From CAVUAN01 sp963739435 (GTDB taxonomy: Bacteria > Acidobacteriota > Thermoanaerobaculia > UBA5066 > Gp7-AA6), in assembly GCA_963739435.1 (NCBI GenBank), contig CAVUAN010000022.1, forward strand, positions 1-64,000: a stretch of DNA of 64,000 nt. Reading direction: 5' to 3'. Under the pieces are notes generated by a model. The model was not told the origin of the DNA. It made no database searches and saw nothing but the letters and a program-made list of their open reading frames with translations. Every line of letters starts with the position of its first letter. The stretch's first letter is position 1. Below, one piece after another: positions 53,817 to 62,266 of this stretch. The position numbers and the translations under genes were made by a program.

Positions 53817-53861
53817 AATCAAACTTTCTAGACCGGGGCCCGGGGCTTGGCTCTCAACCGA

Positions 53862-53867
53862 TAGACT
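53862..53867 (+). promoter_or_regulatory. -10 box TAGACT, leaderless start of aroC
   Basis: TAGACT ends 7 nt before ATG 53875. The following CTCTGGGCA resembles the segment between the box and ATG at 19384-19393 (CTTGGCAAT), hinting at a shared leaderless promoter type. No Shine-Dalgarno. Confidence 0.45.
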
Positions 53868-53874
53868 CTGGGCA

Positions 53875-55053
53875 ATGCCTCTCCGACTCTTGACCGCCGG
53901 CGAATCGCACGGGCCGCGGCTGACGGCGATCCTCGAGGGGATACCGGCTGGACTTCGGATCGACAGCGACATGCTCCGGCGCGACCTGGCTCGGCGGCAG
54001 CACGGCCACGGGCGGGGCGGGCGCATGAAGATCGAGTCGGACGAGGCGGTCTTCGAGGGAGGCGTCCGCGGCGGACTGACGCTCGGCTCCCCTATCTCGA
54101 TTGGTATCGCCAACCGCGACTATGCGAACTGGGAGAAGGTCATGGGGCCGCTCCGGGTGGATGCGGCGGCCGCGGCCGAGAAAAAGCTCACGAAGCCTCG
54201 CCCCGGCCACGCCGACCTGGCCGGAGGCATGAAGTACGGCGCTCGAGACCTGCGCGACGTGCTCGAGAGGGCATCCGCCCGCGAGTCGGTGGCGCGCGTG
54301 GCCGCCGGGGCCGTTTGCCGGATGCTGCTCAAAGAATGCGGCATGGAGGTCGCGAGCGGGGTCCTCTCTGTGGGCGCCATCGCAGACACGAAGTCGCCGC
54401 GGTCGTTTACGCAACTCCGGCGGGTGCGGGACGATTCACCGCTGCGCGCGCTCGATCAAGGGCTCGAAGAGAAGATGGTCGCCGCCATCGACGAGGCCAG
54501 GACGGCGGGCGAAACGCTCGGCGGCTCGATCCTCGTCGGAGCCACGGGCGTTCCGGCGGGCCTCGGCTCGTACGTCTCCTGGGACCGGAAGCTGGATGGG
54601 CGCATCGGCCAGGCGCTCCTCTCGGTGCCGGCCGTCAAGGCGATCGAGTTCGGCTCCGCCATCGAGGCCTCCCGAGGGCCCGGGTCCCGGGCTCACGACG
54701 AGATCGAGAAGGGGCCGGATGGCGCGCTGCGCCGCCGGACGAACCGGGCCGGGGGCCTGGAGGCCGGTGTCACCAACGGTGAGGACGTCGTGGCCGTGAT
54801 CACGATGAAACCCATTTCGACGCTCGCCAAGGGCCTCGATTCGGTCGACCTCGAGACGGGCGAGCCTTCCCACGCCGCTTACGAGCGAAGCGACGTCTCC
54901 GCCGTGCCGGCATGCGGGGTCATCGCCGAGGCCATGCTCGCCTTCGTTCTCGCCGACGCACTGCTCGAGCTGACGGGCGGCGACCGCCTCGAGGACGTCC
55001 TCTCCCGCCTCGCCGCGCACCGGGCCCGGGTCCGCCGGTACCCGAAGCCGTAA
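53875..55053 (+). CDS. aroC: Chorismate synthase
   Basis: 392 residues, intact. It catalyses the last shikimate-pathway step (EPSP to chorismate) with reduced FMN. Motifs: LTAGESHGPRLTAILEG, RRQHGHGRGGRMKIE, KPRPGHADLAGGMKYG, ERASARESVARVAAG, GSAIEASRGPGSRAHDEI, and NRAGGLEAGVTNGEDVV with KPISTLAKGL near the C-terminus. It stands alone between the ECF unit and a heptamer repeat. Confidence 0.96.
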   Translation: MPLRLLTAGESHGPRLTAILEGIPAGLRIDSDMLRRDLARRQHGHGRGGRMKIESDEAVFEGGVRGGLTLGSPISIGIANRDYANWEKVMGPLRVDAAAAAEKKLTKPRPGHADLAGGMKYGARDLRDVLERASARESVARVAAGAVCRMLLKECGMEVASGVLSVGAIADTKSPRSFTQLRRVRDDSPLRALDQGLEEKMVAAIDEARTAGETLGGSILVGATGVPAGLGSYVSWDRKLDGRIGQALLSVPAVKAIEFGSAIEASRGPGSRAHDEIEKGPDGALRRRTNRAGGLEAGVTNGEDVVAVITMKPISTLAKGLDSVDLETGEPSHAAYERSDVSAVPACGVIAEAMLAFVLADALLELTGGDRLEDVLSRLAAHRARVRRYPKP

Positions 55054-55061
55054 CCGGGGCA

Positions 55062-55091
55062 AGTCCAAAGTCCAAAGCCCAAAGTCCAAAG
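55062..55091 (+). repeat. Heptamer repeat element, copy 6 (four units, one substitution)
   Basis: AGTCCAA AGTCCAA AGCCCAA AGTCCAA AG, 30 bp, starting 9 nt after the aroC stop. The rest of the 182-bp gap up to 55235 has no gene or clear promoter that I could find. Confidence 0.93.
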
Positions 55092-55235
55092 CACGCCCTC
55101 CGAAGCGAACCACCCCTTCGCGAAGGAGGGTCCCAGGGTTAGAAGCCCGGGGTCCCGGCCGGCCAGTTTGAGTCGTTTGCATCAATCCCTGACTCCGGCG
55201 TTCCGCCATCCTCGCAACGTCAAAGGAGTCTGACC

Positions 55236-55412
55236 ATGGACCGCCGAACTCGCTTTGTCTCGTGGAGCCTGGCGATTCTCCTCTTCGCGATCCCTCTGTG
55301 CGCGGCTTTGGCGCTCGAGCATGCCAGCACCGAGGGACACAAGGCGTCTCCGGCGTCGAGCCAGCTCGACAAGACGACCCCGCAAGTTTCGCAGCTCCCT
55401 CCGGGCCGCTGA
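55236..55412 (+). CDS. Small exported protein upstream of the hydrogenase genes
   Basis: 58 residues from ATG 55236 behind AAAGGAG (spacing 7). A signal-like helix (WSLAILLFAIPLCAALA) is followed by about 30 residues (HASTEGHKASPASSQLDKTT...) with no cysteines in the mature part. No family recognised. Its position, 89 bp upstream of the hydrogenase small subunit on the same strand, suggests a leader or accessory peptide of that operon. Confidence 0.5.
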   Translation: MDRRTRFVSWSLAILLFAIPLCAALALEHASTEGHKASPASSQLDKTTPQVSQLPPGR

Positions 55413-55501
55413 CGACGTGCCGTCCTCCCGGTGGTGCAGCTGCATCAGGCGGCCCCGCACCTGCAGCCTTAGCTTGAACCCAATTTCGAAGGAGGCGCCC
55501 C

Positions 55502-56641
55502 ATGGGTGAACGAAGCTTCTTCCTGGACCAGCTCGAGAGCCGCGGCGTCTCTCGGCGGGAGTTCGCGGGCTTCTGCGGCGTCATGGCCTCGGCCCTCGCC
55601 CTTCCGAAGACGTTCGGCGTCAAGATCGCGAAGGCCGTCGCGCAGACCGAGAAACCCGTTCTCGTCTGGCTGGAGTTCCAGGATTGTGCCGGCAACTCCG
55701 AATCGTTCCTGCGAGCCGACCGCCCGACCACCGCGGAAGTCATCCTCGACGTCCTCTCGGTCGATTACCACGAGACGATCATGGCGGCCGCCGGCCACCA
55801 GGCCGAAGAGAACCTGGCGAAAGTGGTCAAGGAGAAGGCCGGCAAGTACATCGCCGTCGTCGAGGGGTCGATCCCGACGGGGGCCAACGGGGCCTACTGC
55901 ACGATCGGCGGCAAGTCCGCCCTGCAGATCGCCCGCGAGGTCTGCGGCAATGCGGCGGCCACGATCGCGATCGGGACCTGCGCTTCGTTCGGCGGTCTGC
56001 CGGCAGCCTCGCCCAACCCGACCGGCGCTCTCTCGGTCGCCGACGCCGTGCCCGGCGTCAAGAACTTGATCAACCTGTCGGCCTGCCCGGCCAACGTCGA
56101 GAACCTGACGGCTCTCGTCGTCTACTACCTGACGTTCGAAAAGTGGCCGGCCCTCGACCAGTACCGCCGGCCTCTCTTTGCCTACGGCAAAGCGATCCAC
56201 GACAACTGCGAGCGCCGCGCCCACTACGACGCCGGCCAGTACGTCGAGATGTTCGGCGATGAAGGCCACCGCAGCGGCTATTGCCTCTACAAGGTCGGCT
56301 GCAAGGGACCGATGACGTTCCAGAATTGCCCGACCGTCCGCTGGAACGGCGGCACGAACTGGCCCATCGGCTGCGGCCACCCCTGCATCGGGTGCGCCGA
56401 ACCCAACTTCTGGGACACGATGACGCCCTTCTACCAACACTTGAAGGGCATCCCGGGCACCCCGGTCGCCTCGTTCTTCTCGAACCTCGACAACGTCGGC
56501 ATCCTCTCGACGATCGGCGTGGGCGCGGCCTTTGCGGCCCACGGCATCATCGGGATGATCCGGCGCAGCGGACCTCCCGCGGCGCCGCCCAAGCCGCCTC
56601 CGCCGAAGGAAGAATCCGAGCCCAAAGGAGGCCGGCCATGA
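55502..56641 (+). CDS. [NiFe]-hydrogenase small subunit, group 1, Tat-exported, with Asn at a proximal-cluster position
   Basis: 379 residues. The Tat signal SRREFAGFCGVMASALALP is typical of membrane-bound uptake enzymes. The proximal-cluster region reads LEFQDCAGNSESFLRADRP; the second Cys of the usual C-x-G-C is Asn (codon AAC). Other ligand sites are present: IGTCASFGG, SACPANVENL, IHDNCERRAH, GYCLYKVGCKGP, NCPTVRWNGG and GCGHPCIGC. A C-terminal helix (ILSTIGVGAAFAAHGIIGMI) anchors it to the membrane beside cytochrome b. AAGGAGG precedes ATG 55502. The stop overlaps the large-subunit ATG. Confidence 0.92.
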   Translation: MGERSFFLDQLESRGVSRREFAGFCGVMASALALPKTFGVKIAKAVAQTEKPVLVWLEFQDCAGNSESFLRADRPTTAEVILDVLSVDYHETIMAAAGHQAEENLAKVVKEKAGKYIAVVEGSIPTGANGAYCTIGGKSALQIAREVCGNAAATIAIGTCASFGGLPAASPNPTGALSVADAVPGVKNLINLSACPANVENLTALVVYYLTFEKWPALDQYRRPLFAYGKAIHDNCERRAHYDAGQYVEMFGDEGHRSGYCLYKVGCKGPMTFQNCPTVRWNGGTNWPIGCGHPCIGCAEPNFWDTMTPFYQHLKGIPGTPVASFFSNLDNVGILSTIGVGAAFAAHGIIGMIRRSGPPAAPPKPPPPKEESEPKGGRP

Positions 56642-58342
56642 CGCACGTCGTCGTCGATCCCGTCACCCGCATCGAGGGCCACCTGCGCATCGAGGCGGAG
56701 ATGGACGGGGGACAGGTCAAGGATGCCTGGTCCTCGTCTACGATGTTCCGGGGTATCGAGATCATCCTGAAGGGCCGCGATCCCCGCGACGCCTGGGCCT
56801 TCACGCAGCGCATCTGCGGCGTCTGCACGACGGTCCACGCCATCGCCTCGATCCGCGCCGTCGAGAACGCCATCGGCGCCGTCCCGCCGCCCAACGCCCG
56901 CCTGCTGCGCAACCTCGTCATCGCCTCCCAGTGCGTGCAGGACCACGTGGTCCACTTCTACCACCTGCATGCTCTCGACTGGGTGGACATCGTGTCCGCG
57001 CTCTCGGCGGACCCGGGAAAGACATCGGCCCTGGCCCAGTCCATCTCGGACTGGCCCCTGTCGTCCGAAAGTACTTCACCGGCATCCGCGACCGCGTCAA
57101 GGGTTTCGTCGACGCGGCCAGCTCGGCCCGTTCGCCAACGCGTACTGGGGGCACCCGGCCTACAAGCTGCCGGCCGAGGCGAACCTCATGGCCGTGGCGC
57201 ACTATCTCGAGGCGCTCGAGTGGCAACGGGAGTTCATCAAGATCCACGCGGTCCTGGGCGGAAAGAACCCTCACCCCCAGAGCTTCCTCGTCGGCGGCAT
57301 GGCGACACCGGTCGATCCGGACCGCCAGGCCTCGATCAACGCCGGGACGATCGCACAGATGCAGGGGTTGATCGCGAAGGCCAAAGACTTCGTCACGAAG
57401 GTCTACATTCCCGACCTGCTCGCCGTCGCCTCCTTCTACAAAGACTGGGCTGCTCACGGAAAGGGCGTCGGCAATTACCTCGTCTATGGCGAGTACCCGG
57501 AGGAAGATCGCGCCAACTCGAAGCTCTTCCTCCCCTCCGGGATCATTCGCAACCGGGACCTCTCGAAGGTCGAGGCCTTCGACCCCTCGAAGATCACCGA
57601 GCAGGTCAAGCATTCCTGGTACGAGTACGCCGGAGGCGACGACAAGGGCCTCCATCCCTCCCGGGGCGAGACGACCCCCAAGTACACCGGCCCCAACCCG
57701 CCCTACGAGAAACTGGATACGGCGGCGAAGTACTCGTGGCTCAAGTCGCCCCGCTATGACGGCCAGCCGATGGAAGTCGGCCCGCTCTCCCGGATGCTGG
57801 TCGCCTACGTCTCCGGCCACGAGCGCGTGAAAGCGCTCGTCGGCGCGGTCCTCGGCAAGCTCGGGGTCGGTCCCGAAGCTCTCTTCTCGACCCTGGGGCG
57901 CGTGGCCGCCCGAGGGATCGAGACGCAGGTCCTGGCCGAAAAGATGGGCGACTGGCTGGGTGAGCTCGGCCAGAACATGGCCAAGCGCGAGCTGCGCATC
58001 CACGACAACTCCAAGTGGGAGCCCTCGACCTGGCCCGCCGACTGCACAGGGGCCGGTTTCCACGAGGCGCCCCGCGGCGCTCTCGGCCACTGGGTCCACA
58101 TCCAGAACGGGTCGATCGCCAACTACCAGTGCATCGTGCCCTCCACCTGGAACGCCGGGCCGCGGGATGCGGCCGGCAACCGCGGTCCCTACGAGTCGGC
58201 CCTGATCGGCACTCCCGTCGCCGACCCGAACAAGCCGGTCGAGATCCTGCGCACGATCCACTCGTTCGACCCGTGCATGGCGTGCGGGGTCCACGTCGTC
58301 GACGCGAAGCGGCGTGAGATCACGCAGGTGAGGGCATCGTGA
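56638..58342 (+). CDS. [NiFe]-hydrogenase large subunit, group 1 (frameshifted)
   Basis: ATG 56638 with AGGAGG. L1 motif QRICGVCTTVHAIASIRAVE and L2 motif SFDPCMACGVHVVDAKRR supply the four Ni-binding cysteines. The C-terminal extension after CGVH would be removed by the protease encoded downstream. Between about 57060 and 57130 the frame changes: SISDWPLSS is followed, after one or more indels, by KYFTGIRDRVKGFVDA and then NAYWGHPAYKLPAEANLMAV. The restored length is about 567 residues, normal. It oxidises H2 in the periplasm and passes electrons through the small subunit. Confidence 0.92.
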
Positions 58343-59094
58343 GCGCCCTGTCGCCCGCTCTGACGCCCAAGACGATGGACGTCAGCGGCCAGCGGCGTGT
58401 CTATGTCTGGGAGTCCCCGGTCCGGATCACCCACTGGCTCATCTTCGCCTCGATCCTCGTCCTTTCCGTCACGGGCTTCCTGATCGGCCGCCCGGTCATC
58501 AACCCGGCGGGCGAAGCGCGCGCGCATCACGTCATGGCGACCGTCAAGGTCATCCACTTCTACGCGGCCATCGTGTTCACGACCTCGATCCTCGCGCGGC
58601 TCATCTGGATGTTCACCGGCAACACCTACGCGCGCTGGCACCAGTTCCTGCCGGTGGACAGCCGGCGTTTCCGGGGCATCTTTGGAACGCTGCGGTTCTA
58701 CCTCTTCGTCGACCGGCAGACGCCGCCCTTCACCGGGCACAACCCGGTCGCCGGGCTCACCTACACGCTGGTCTTCGGTCTCTATGCGCTCGTCACGGCG
58801 ACGGGCTTCGCCATGTACTCGGTCGACGCCCCGGTCGGATCCCCGTTCCGCAAGCTCCAGTGGCTGATCCCCCTCTTTGGCGGCCTCCCCTGGGCCAGGT
58901 GGATCCACCACGTCATCATGTGGTTGCTGCTCGGCTTCATGGTCCACCACGTCTACAGCGCTCTTCTCATGTCGCACGTCGAGAAGAACGCCGACATGGA
59001 GTCGATTTTTTCGGGATTCAAGTTTCTCCCGCCGAACGAAGTGGACGAGGAGCGCGCGTTCAACGCGCGCCACCACAAAGGTGCCCGTGGATAA
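58339..59094 (+). CDS. Hydrogenase cytochrome b subunit (HyaC-like)
   Basis: 251 residues with four to five helices. Conserved histidines for two b-hemes are in the pattern of Ni/Fe-hydrogenase cytochrome b: VRITHWLIFASILVLSVTGF, VKVIHFYAAIVFTTSILARL, IHHVIMWLLLGFMVHHVYSA. It connects the small subunit to the quinone pool. GTG 58339 overlaps the large-subunit stop (GTGA). Intact. Confidence 0.92.
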   Translation: MSALSPALTPKTMDVSGQRRVYVWESPVRITHWLIFASILVLSVTGFLIGRPVINPAGEARAHHVMATVKVIHFYAAIVFTTSILARLIWMFTGNTYARWHQFLPVDSRRFRGIFGTLRFYLFVDRQTPPFTGHNPVAGLTYTLVFGLYALVTATGFAMYSVDAPVGSPFRKLQWLIPLFGGLPWARWIHHVIMWLLLGFMVHHVYSALLMSHVEKNADMESIFSGFKFLPPNEVDEERAFNARHHKGARG

Positions 59095-59635
59095 GTCAGT
59101 CCCCCTGCTTATCCTGGGCCTCGGAAACCTCATCTGCGGGGATGACGGCCTGGGCGTGACCGCTGTCCACCGGCTTTGCGACGCGTACGACGCGCCGGAA
59201 GGAGTCCGGATCCTGGACGGCGGCACGCTCGGGCTGTCCCTTCTTCCTTACCTCGAGGAGGCCGAACGGGCCATCCTCGTCGATGCGATCCGCGACGACG
59301 CGGCCCCAGGGTCGTTCGTTCGCCTGACTGGCGACGACGTCGCCCCGGCCGTCGCCGTGCGGCTCTCCGTGCACCAGGTGGGCGTCGTCGACCTGCTCGA
59401 CGGAGCCCGGTGGCTCGGAAAGACCCCGGATCCGCTGGTTCTCCTCGGTCTCGTCCCCTCGTCTGTCGAGCTCTCCGTCGCCCTCTCAGCTCCCGTCGAA
59501 CGCAACCTGCCGGAGCTCGTGCGGCGCGTCGCCGATGAAGCGGCCGCCCTCGGTTTTCCGCTTCGGCTCCGCCCACACCATGAGCCGCGTTCGGAATTCG
59601 GTTCCCTTGCTGGCGCTGGCGCTCTGGGCCTGTAG
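59087..59635 (+). CDS. Hydrogenase maturation protease (HyaD/HybD family)
   Basis: About 182 residues. LILGLGNLICGDDGLGVTAV contains the first Ni-sensing acidic residue, VDAIRDDAAPGSF the second, and SVHQVGVVDLLDGAR the histidine, as in HybD/HycI endopeptidases that trim the large-subunit C-terminus after Ni insertion. It starts at GTG 59087 (or 59081), overlapping the cytochrome b stop. The C-terminal approximately 18 residues overlap the next gene's start and may be longer than needed. Confidence 0.9.
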   Translation: MDKSVPLLILGLGNLICGDDGLGVTAVHRLCDAYDAPEGVRILDGGTLGLSLLPYLEEAERAILVDAIRDDAAPGSFVRLTGDDVAPAVAVRLSVHQVGVVDLLDGARWLGKTPDPLVLLGLVPSSVELSVALSAPVERNLPELVRRVADEAAALGFPLRLRPHHEPRSEFGSLAGAGALGL

Positions 59636-59981
59636 AACGGACGGCGACCTGCCGCCCTTCTACCGGACAGTCGCCGTGCCGAAGGAACGCCTCGCCTCGG
59701 CCGAGGCGCGCTCCCGGGGCCGCGCCCTGTACCAGCAGCATTGCGCGCTCTGCCACGGGACCGAAGCCGACGGGAAGGGCGTCCGGCGCGAAGGCTTCTC
59801 CTCGCAGCCGCGGGACTTCACCGACCCCGCCTGGCGGCACGGCACCTCGCCGCGCAAGGTTTTCTATGCGGTGCGCGAAGGCGTGAGCGGCACGGCCATG
59901 CCGTCGTGGAAGGCGCTGGACGAGAACGACACGTGGGACATCGTGGCCTGGGTGCTCGCCGCGGGAGAACGCAAGCCATGA
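59580..59981 (+). CDS. Monohaem cytochrome c lipoprotein
   Basis: 133 residues from ATG 59580. The signal (VPLLALALWACRTD) has a Cys after LWA, like a lipobox. The haem motif HCALCHGTEADGKG (CxxCH) and the axial Met region SGTAMPSWKALDENDTWDIV are both present, with RDFTDPAWRHGTSPRKVF between, as in class I cytochromes c. It overlaps the protease 3' end by 56 bp and hypF by 4 bp, so it is built into the hydrogenase operon. It may shuttle electrons to or from the hydrogenase on the periplasmic side. Confidence 0.87.
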   Translation: MSRVRNSVPLLALALWACRTDGDLPPFYRTVAVPKERLASAEARSRGRALYQQHCALCHGTEADGKGVRREGFSSQPRDFTDPAWRHGTSPRKVFYAVREGVSGTAMPSWKALDENDTWDIVAWVLAAGERKP

Positions 59982-62266
59982 CAATCGAAGGCCGGCTCAT
60001 TGCCGTGCGTGGGACCGTCCAGGGCGTGGGCTTTCGCCCGTGGGTCTACCGCATCGCGCGGGCCGGCGGGATCGTGGGAAGGGTGTCCAACGACACCGCC
60101 GGCGTCACGATCCATGCTTTCGGGCCGACGGCTGCCCTCGATCACTTCGTAACGACCCTGTCCTCGTCTCCCCCGCCAGCTGCCGAGATCCGGGACCTCG
60201 CGTGGGAGAGCATCCCGGCCGAGACGGCCCGTGAATTCGTCATCGTGGGCAGTCGGAAGGACGGCGACCTGGCCGTGTCCATTCCTCCGGACATGGCCAC
60301 CTGCTCCCAATGCCTGGCGGAGATCGACAATCCGGATGACCGGCGCTATCGCTACCCTTTCACCAACTGCACGAATTGCGGCCCCCGCTTCACGATCGCC
60401 TGCGAGGTGCCGTACGACCGTAAGGCGACGACGATGGCGGCCTTTCGGATGTGTCCGGCCTGCCAGCAGGAGTACGACGACCCCGGGAACCGCCGCTTCC
60501 ACGCCCAACCCAACGCCTGCCCCACGTGCGGCCCGAAGTTGACGGTCCTGTCGCCCGCCGGAACACCCCTCGACTGGCCCGATCCGATTCGCGGCGCGGC
60601 CCGCGCCCTGGCCGACGGGTTGATCGTGGCGATCAAGAGTCTCGGCGGCTTTCACCTCGCATGCGACGCCACTTCGACGGCCGCGGTCGAACGGCTGCGC
60701 GGGCGCAAGCGCCGGGAGGCCAAGCCTCTGGCCGTCATGGTTCGCGGCATGGCCGAGGCCCGCGCCTTCGCCGAGATCAGCGGGGCGGAGGAGGCGCAGC
60801 TTCTCTCGGCGGAACGGCCGATCGTCCTCGTGACGCGCCGGGCCGGCTGCGGCCTCGCTCCCGAGGTGGCGCCGGGCAATCCGCTCGTCGGCCTGATGCT
60901 CCCCTACACGCCGCTCCATCACCTGCTGCTCAAAGACGCCGCAATACCGCTCGTGATGACCTCCGGCAACCTCTCGGAGGAGCCGATCGCGACGGACAAC
61001 TCCGAGGCGCTGCGGCGCCTGTCGGGAGTCGCCGACGTTTTCCTGGTGCACGACCGGGACATCGCGTCCCGCTGCGACGACTCTGTGACCCGCGTCGTGG
61101 CCGGCCGGCCCGTCGTCCTGCGACGTTCGCGCGGCTTCGTGCCGCGCCCGATTCCCGTGGCGACGCCCTTCGAGAAGCCGGTGCTCGCCTGCGGCCCCCA
61201 TCTCAAGAACACGTTCTGCGTCGGGCTGAAGGATGCGGCGTATCTCGGCCCGCACATCGGAGATCTCGAGAACCTCGAGACGATGACCGCCTATGAAGAG
61301 GCCGTAGAACGCATGCTTCAGTTTCTCCGCGTCACGCCGGAGATCGTGGCCCACGATCTCCACCCCGGTTACCTCTCGACGGCCTACGCCCGTTCGCGGC
61401 CCGGCGTGCAGAAGATCGGCGTCCAGCACCACCACGCACATGTGGCGAGCGCGATGGCCGAACACAGTCTTCCGGGCCCGGTGATCGGCATCGCCTACGA
61501 CGGAACGGGCTGGGGCGAGGACGGCACCTCCTGGGGAGGCGAAATCCTGCTCGCCCGTCCCGAGGGGTACGAGCGGCTCGCGACGTTCCGGCCGATTGCG
61601 CTGGCCGGCGGCGAGACGGCGATCCGGGAGGTCTGGCGCATCGCGCTCTCGCTGCTCGACGACGCGTTCGAAGGCAAGCCGCCGCTCGAGCGCTTCCCGC
61701 TTTTCCGGAACCTGGCGTGGCGCGATGTCGCGGTCGTTCGCAAGATGACGGCGCTTGGAGTCAACGCTCCCGCGGCCCGCGGCGTCGGCCGCTACTTCGA
61801 CGCGGTCGGAGCGCTCGTGCTCGGGCGGTCCATCTCGCGCTACGAGGGCGATGTTGCGATGGCCTTGAACGGCGCCGCCAATCCGGCCGAGCGCGGCGTT
61901 TACCCCTTCTCGATCGACGAGTCGCGGTCTCTGGCCGAGCTCGACCTCGCGCCCATGATCCGGGCGCTCTCCGCCGATCTCTTCTCGGGTAAAGATGCCG
62001 GCGCGGTTTCCGCCCGGTTCCACAACACGCTCGCCCGAGCGACCGCCACACTCGTGCGAGGGGCAGTGCAGAAAGTGGGCCGCCTTCCCGTCGTCCTGAC
62101 CGGCGGCTGCTTCCAGAACGCCCTGCTGGCCGAGCGAACCCTCGAAGCCCTCCTCGATGACGAGCTCGTGTTCCTGCACCACCGCGTGCCGCCGGGCGAC
62201 GGCGGCGTAGCTCTCGGGCAGGCATTCGTCGCCGCAGCCATCGCCCGGAAAGAAGGGAGCCTCTGA
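59978..62266 (+). CDS. hypF: Carbamoyltransferase HypF
   Basis: 762 residues, intact. Domains in order: acylphosphatase (AVRGTVQGVGFRPWVYRIAR), two zinc fingers (CSQCLAEIDNPDDRRYRYPF ... CTNCGPRF; CPACQQEYDD ... CPTCGPKL), a YrdC-like domain (LADGLIVAIKSLGGFHLACD), and a Kae1-like domain (VQHHHAHVASAMAEHSLPGP, IAYDGTGWGEDGTSWGGE, LTGGCFQNALLAERTLEAL). It turns carbamoyl phosphate into the thiocarboxamide that becomes CN- on the active-site iron, with HypE. ATG overlaps the cytochrome stop. Confidence 0.95.
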   Translation: MTIEGRLIAVRGTVQGVGFRPWVYRIARAGGIVGRVSNDTAGVTIHAFGPTAALDHFVTTLSSSPPPAAEIRDLAWESIPAETAREFVIVGSRKDGDLAVSIPPDMATCSQCLAEIDNPDDRRYRYPFTNCTNCGPRFTIACEVPYDRKATTMAAFRMCPACQQEYDDPGNRRFHAQPNACPTCGPKLTVLSPAGTPLDWPDPIRGAARALADGLIVAIKSLGGFHLACDATSTAAVERLRGRKRREAKPLAVMVRGMAEARAFAEISGAEEAQLLSAERPIVLVTRRAGCGLAPEVAPGNPLVGLMLPYTPLHHLLLKDAAIPLVMTSGNLSEEPIATDNSEALRRLSGVADVFLVHDRDIASRCDDSVTRVVAGRPVVLRRSRGFVPRPIPVATPFEKPVLACGPHLKNTFCVGLKDAAYLGPHIGDLENLETMTAYEEAVERMLQFLRVTPEIVAHDLHPGYLSTAYARSRPGVQKIGVQHHHAHVASAMAEHSLPGPVIGIAYDGTGWGEDGTSWGGEILLARPEGYERLATFRPIALAGGETAIREVWRIALSLLDDAFEGKPPLERFPLFRNLAWRDVAVVRKMTALGVNAPAARGVGRYFDAVGALVLGRSISRYEGDVAMALNGAANPAERGVYPFSIDESRSLAELDLAPMIRALSADLFSGKDAGAVSARFHNTLARATATLVRGAVQKVGRLPVVLTGGCFQNALLAERTLEALLDDELVFLHHRVPPGDGGVALGQAFVAAAIARKEGSL

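Noticed and set aside
55054..55235. Sigma-54 promoter before the hydrogenase operon
   Set aside because: A GG and a GC are present, but they are 16 nt apart instead of 10; no other good match.
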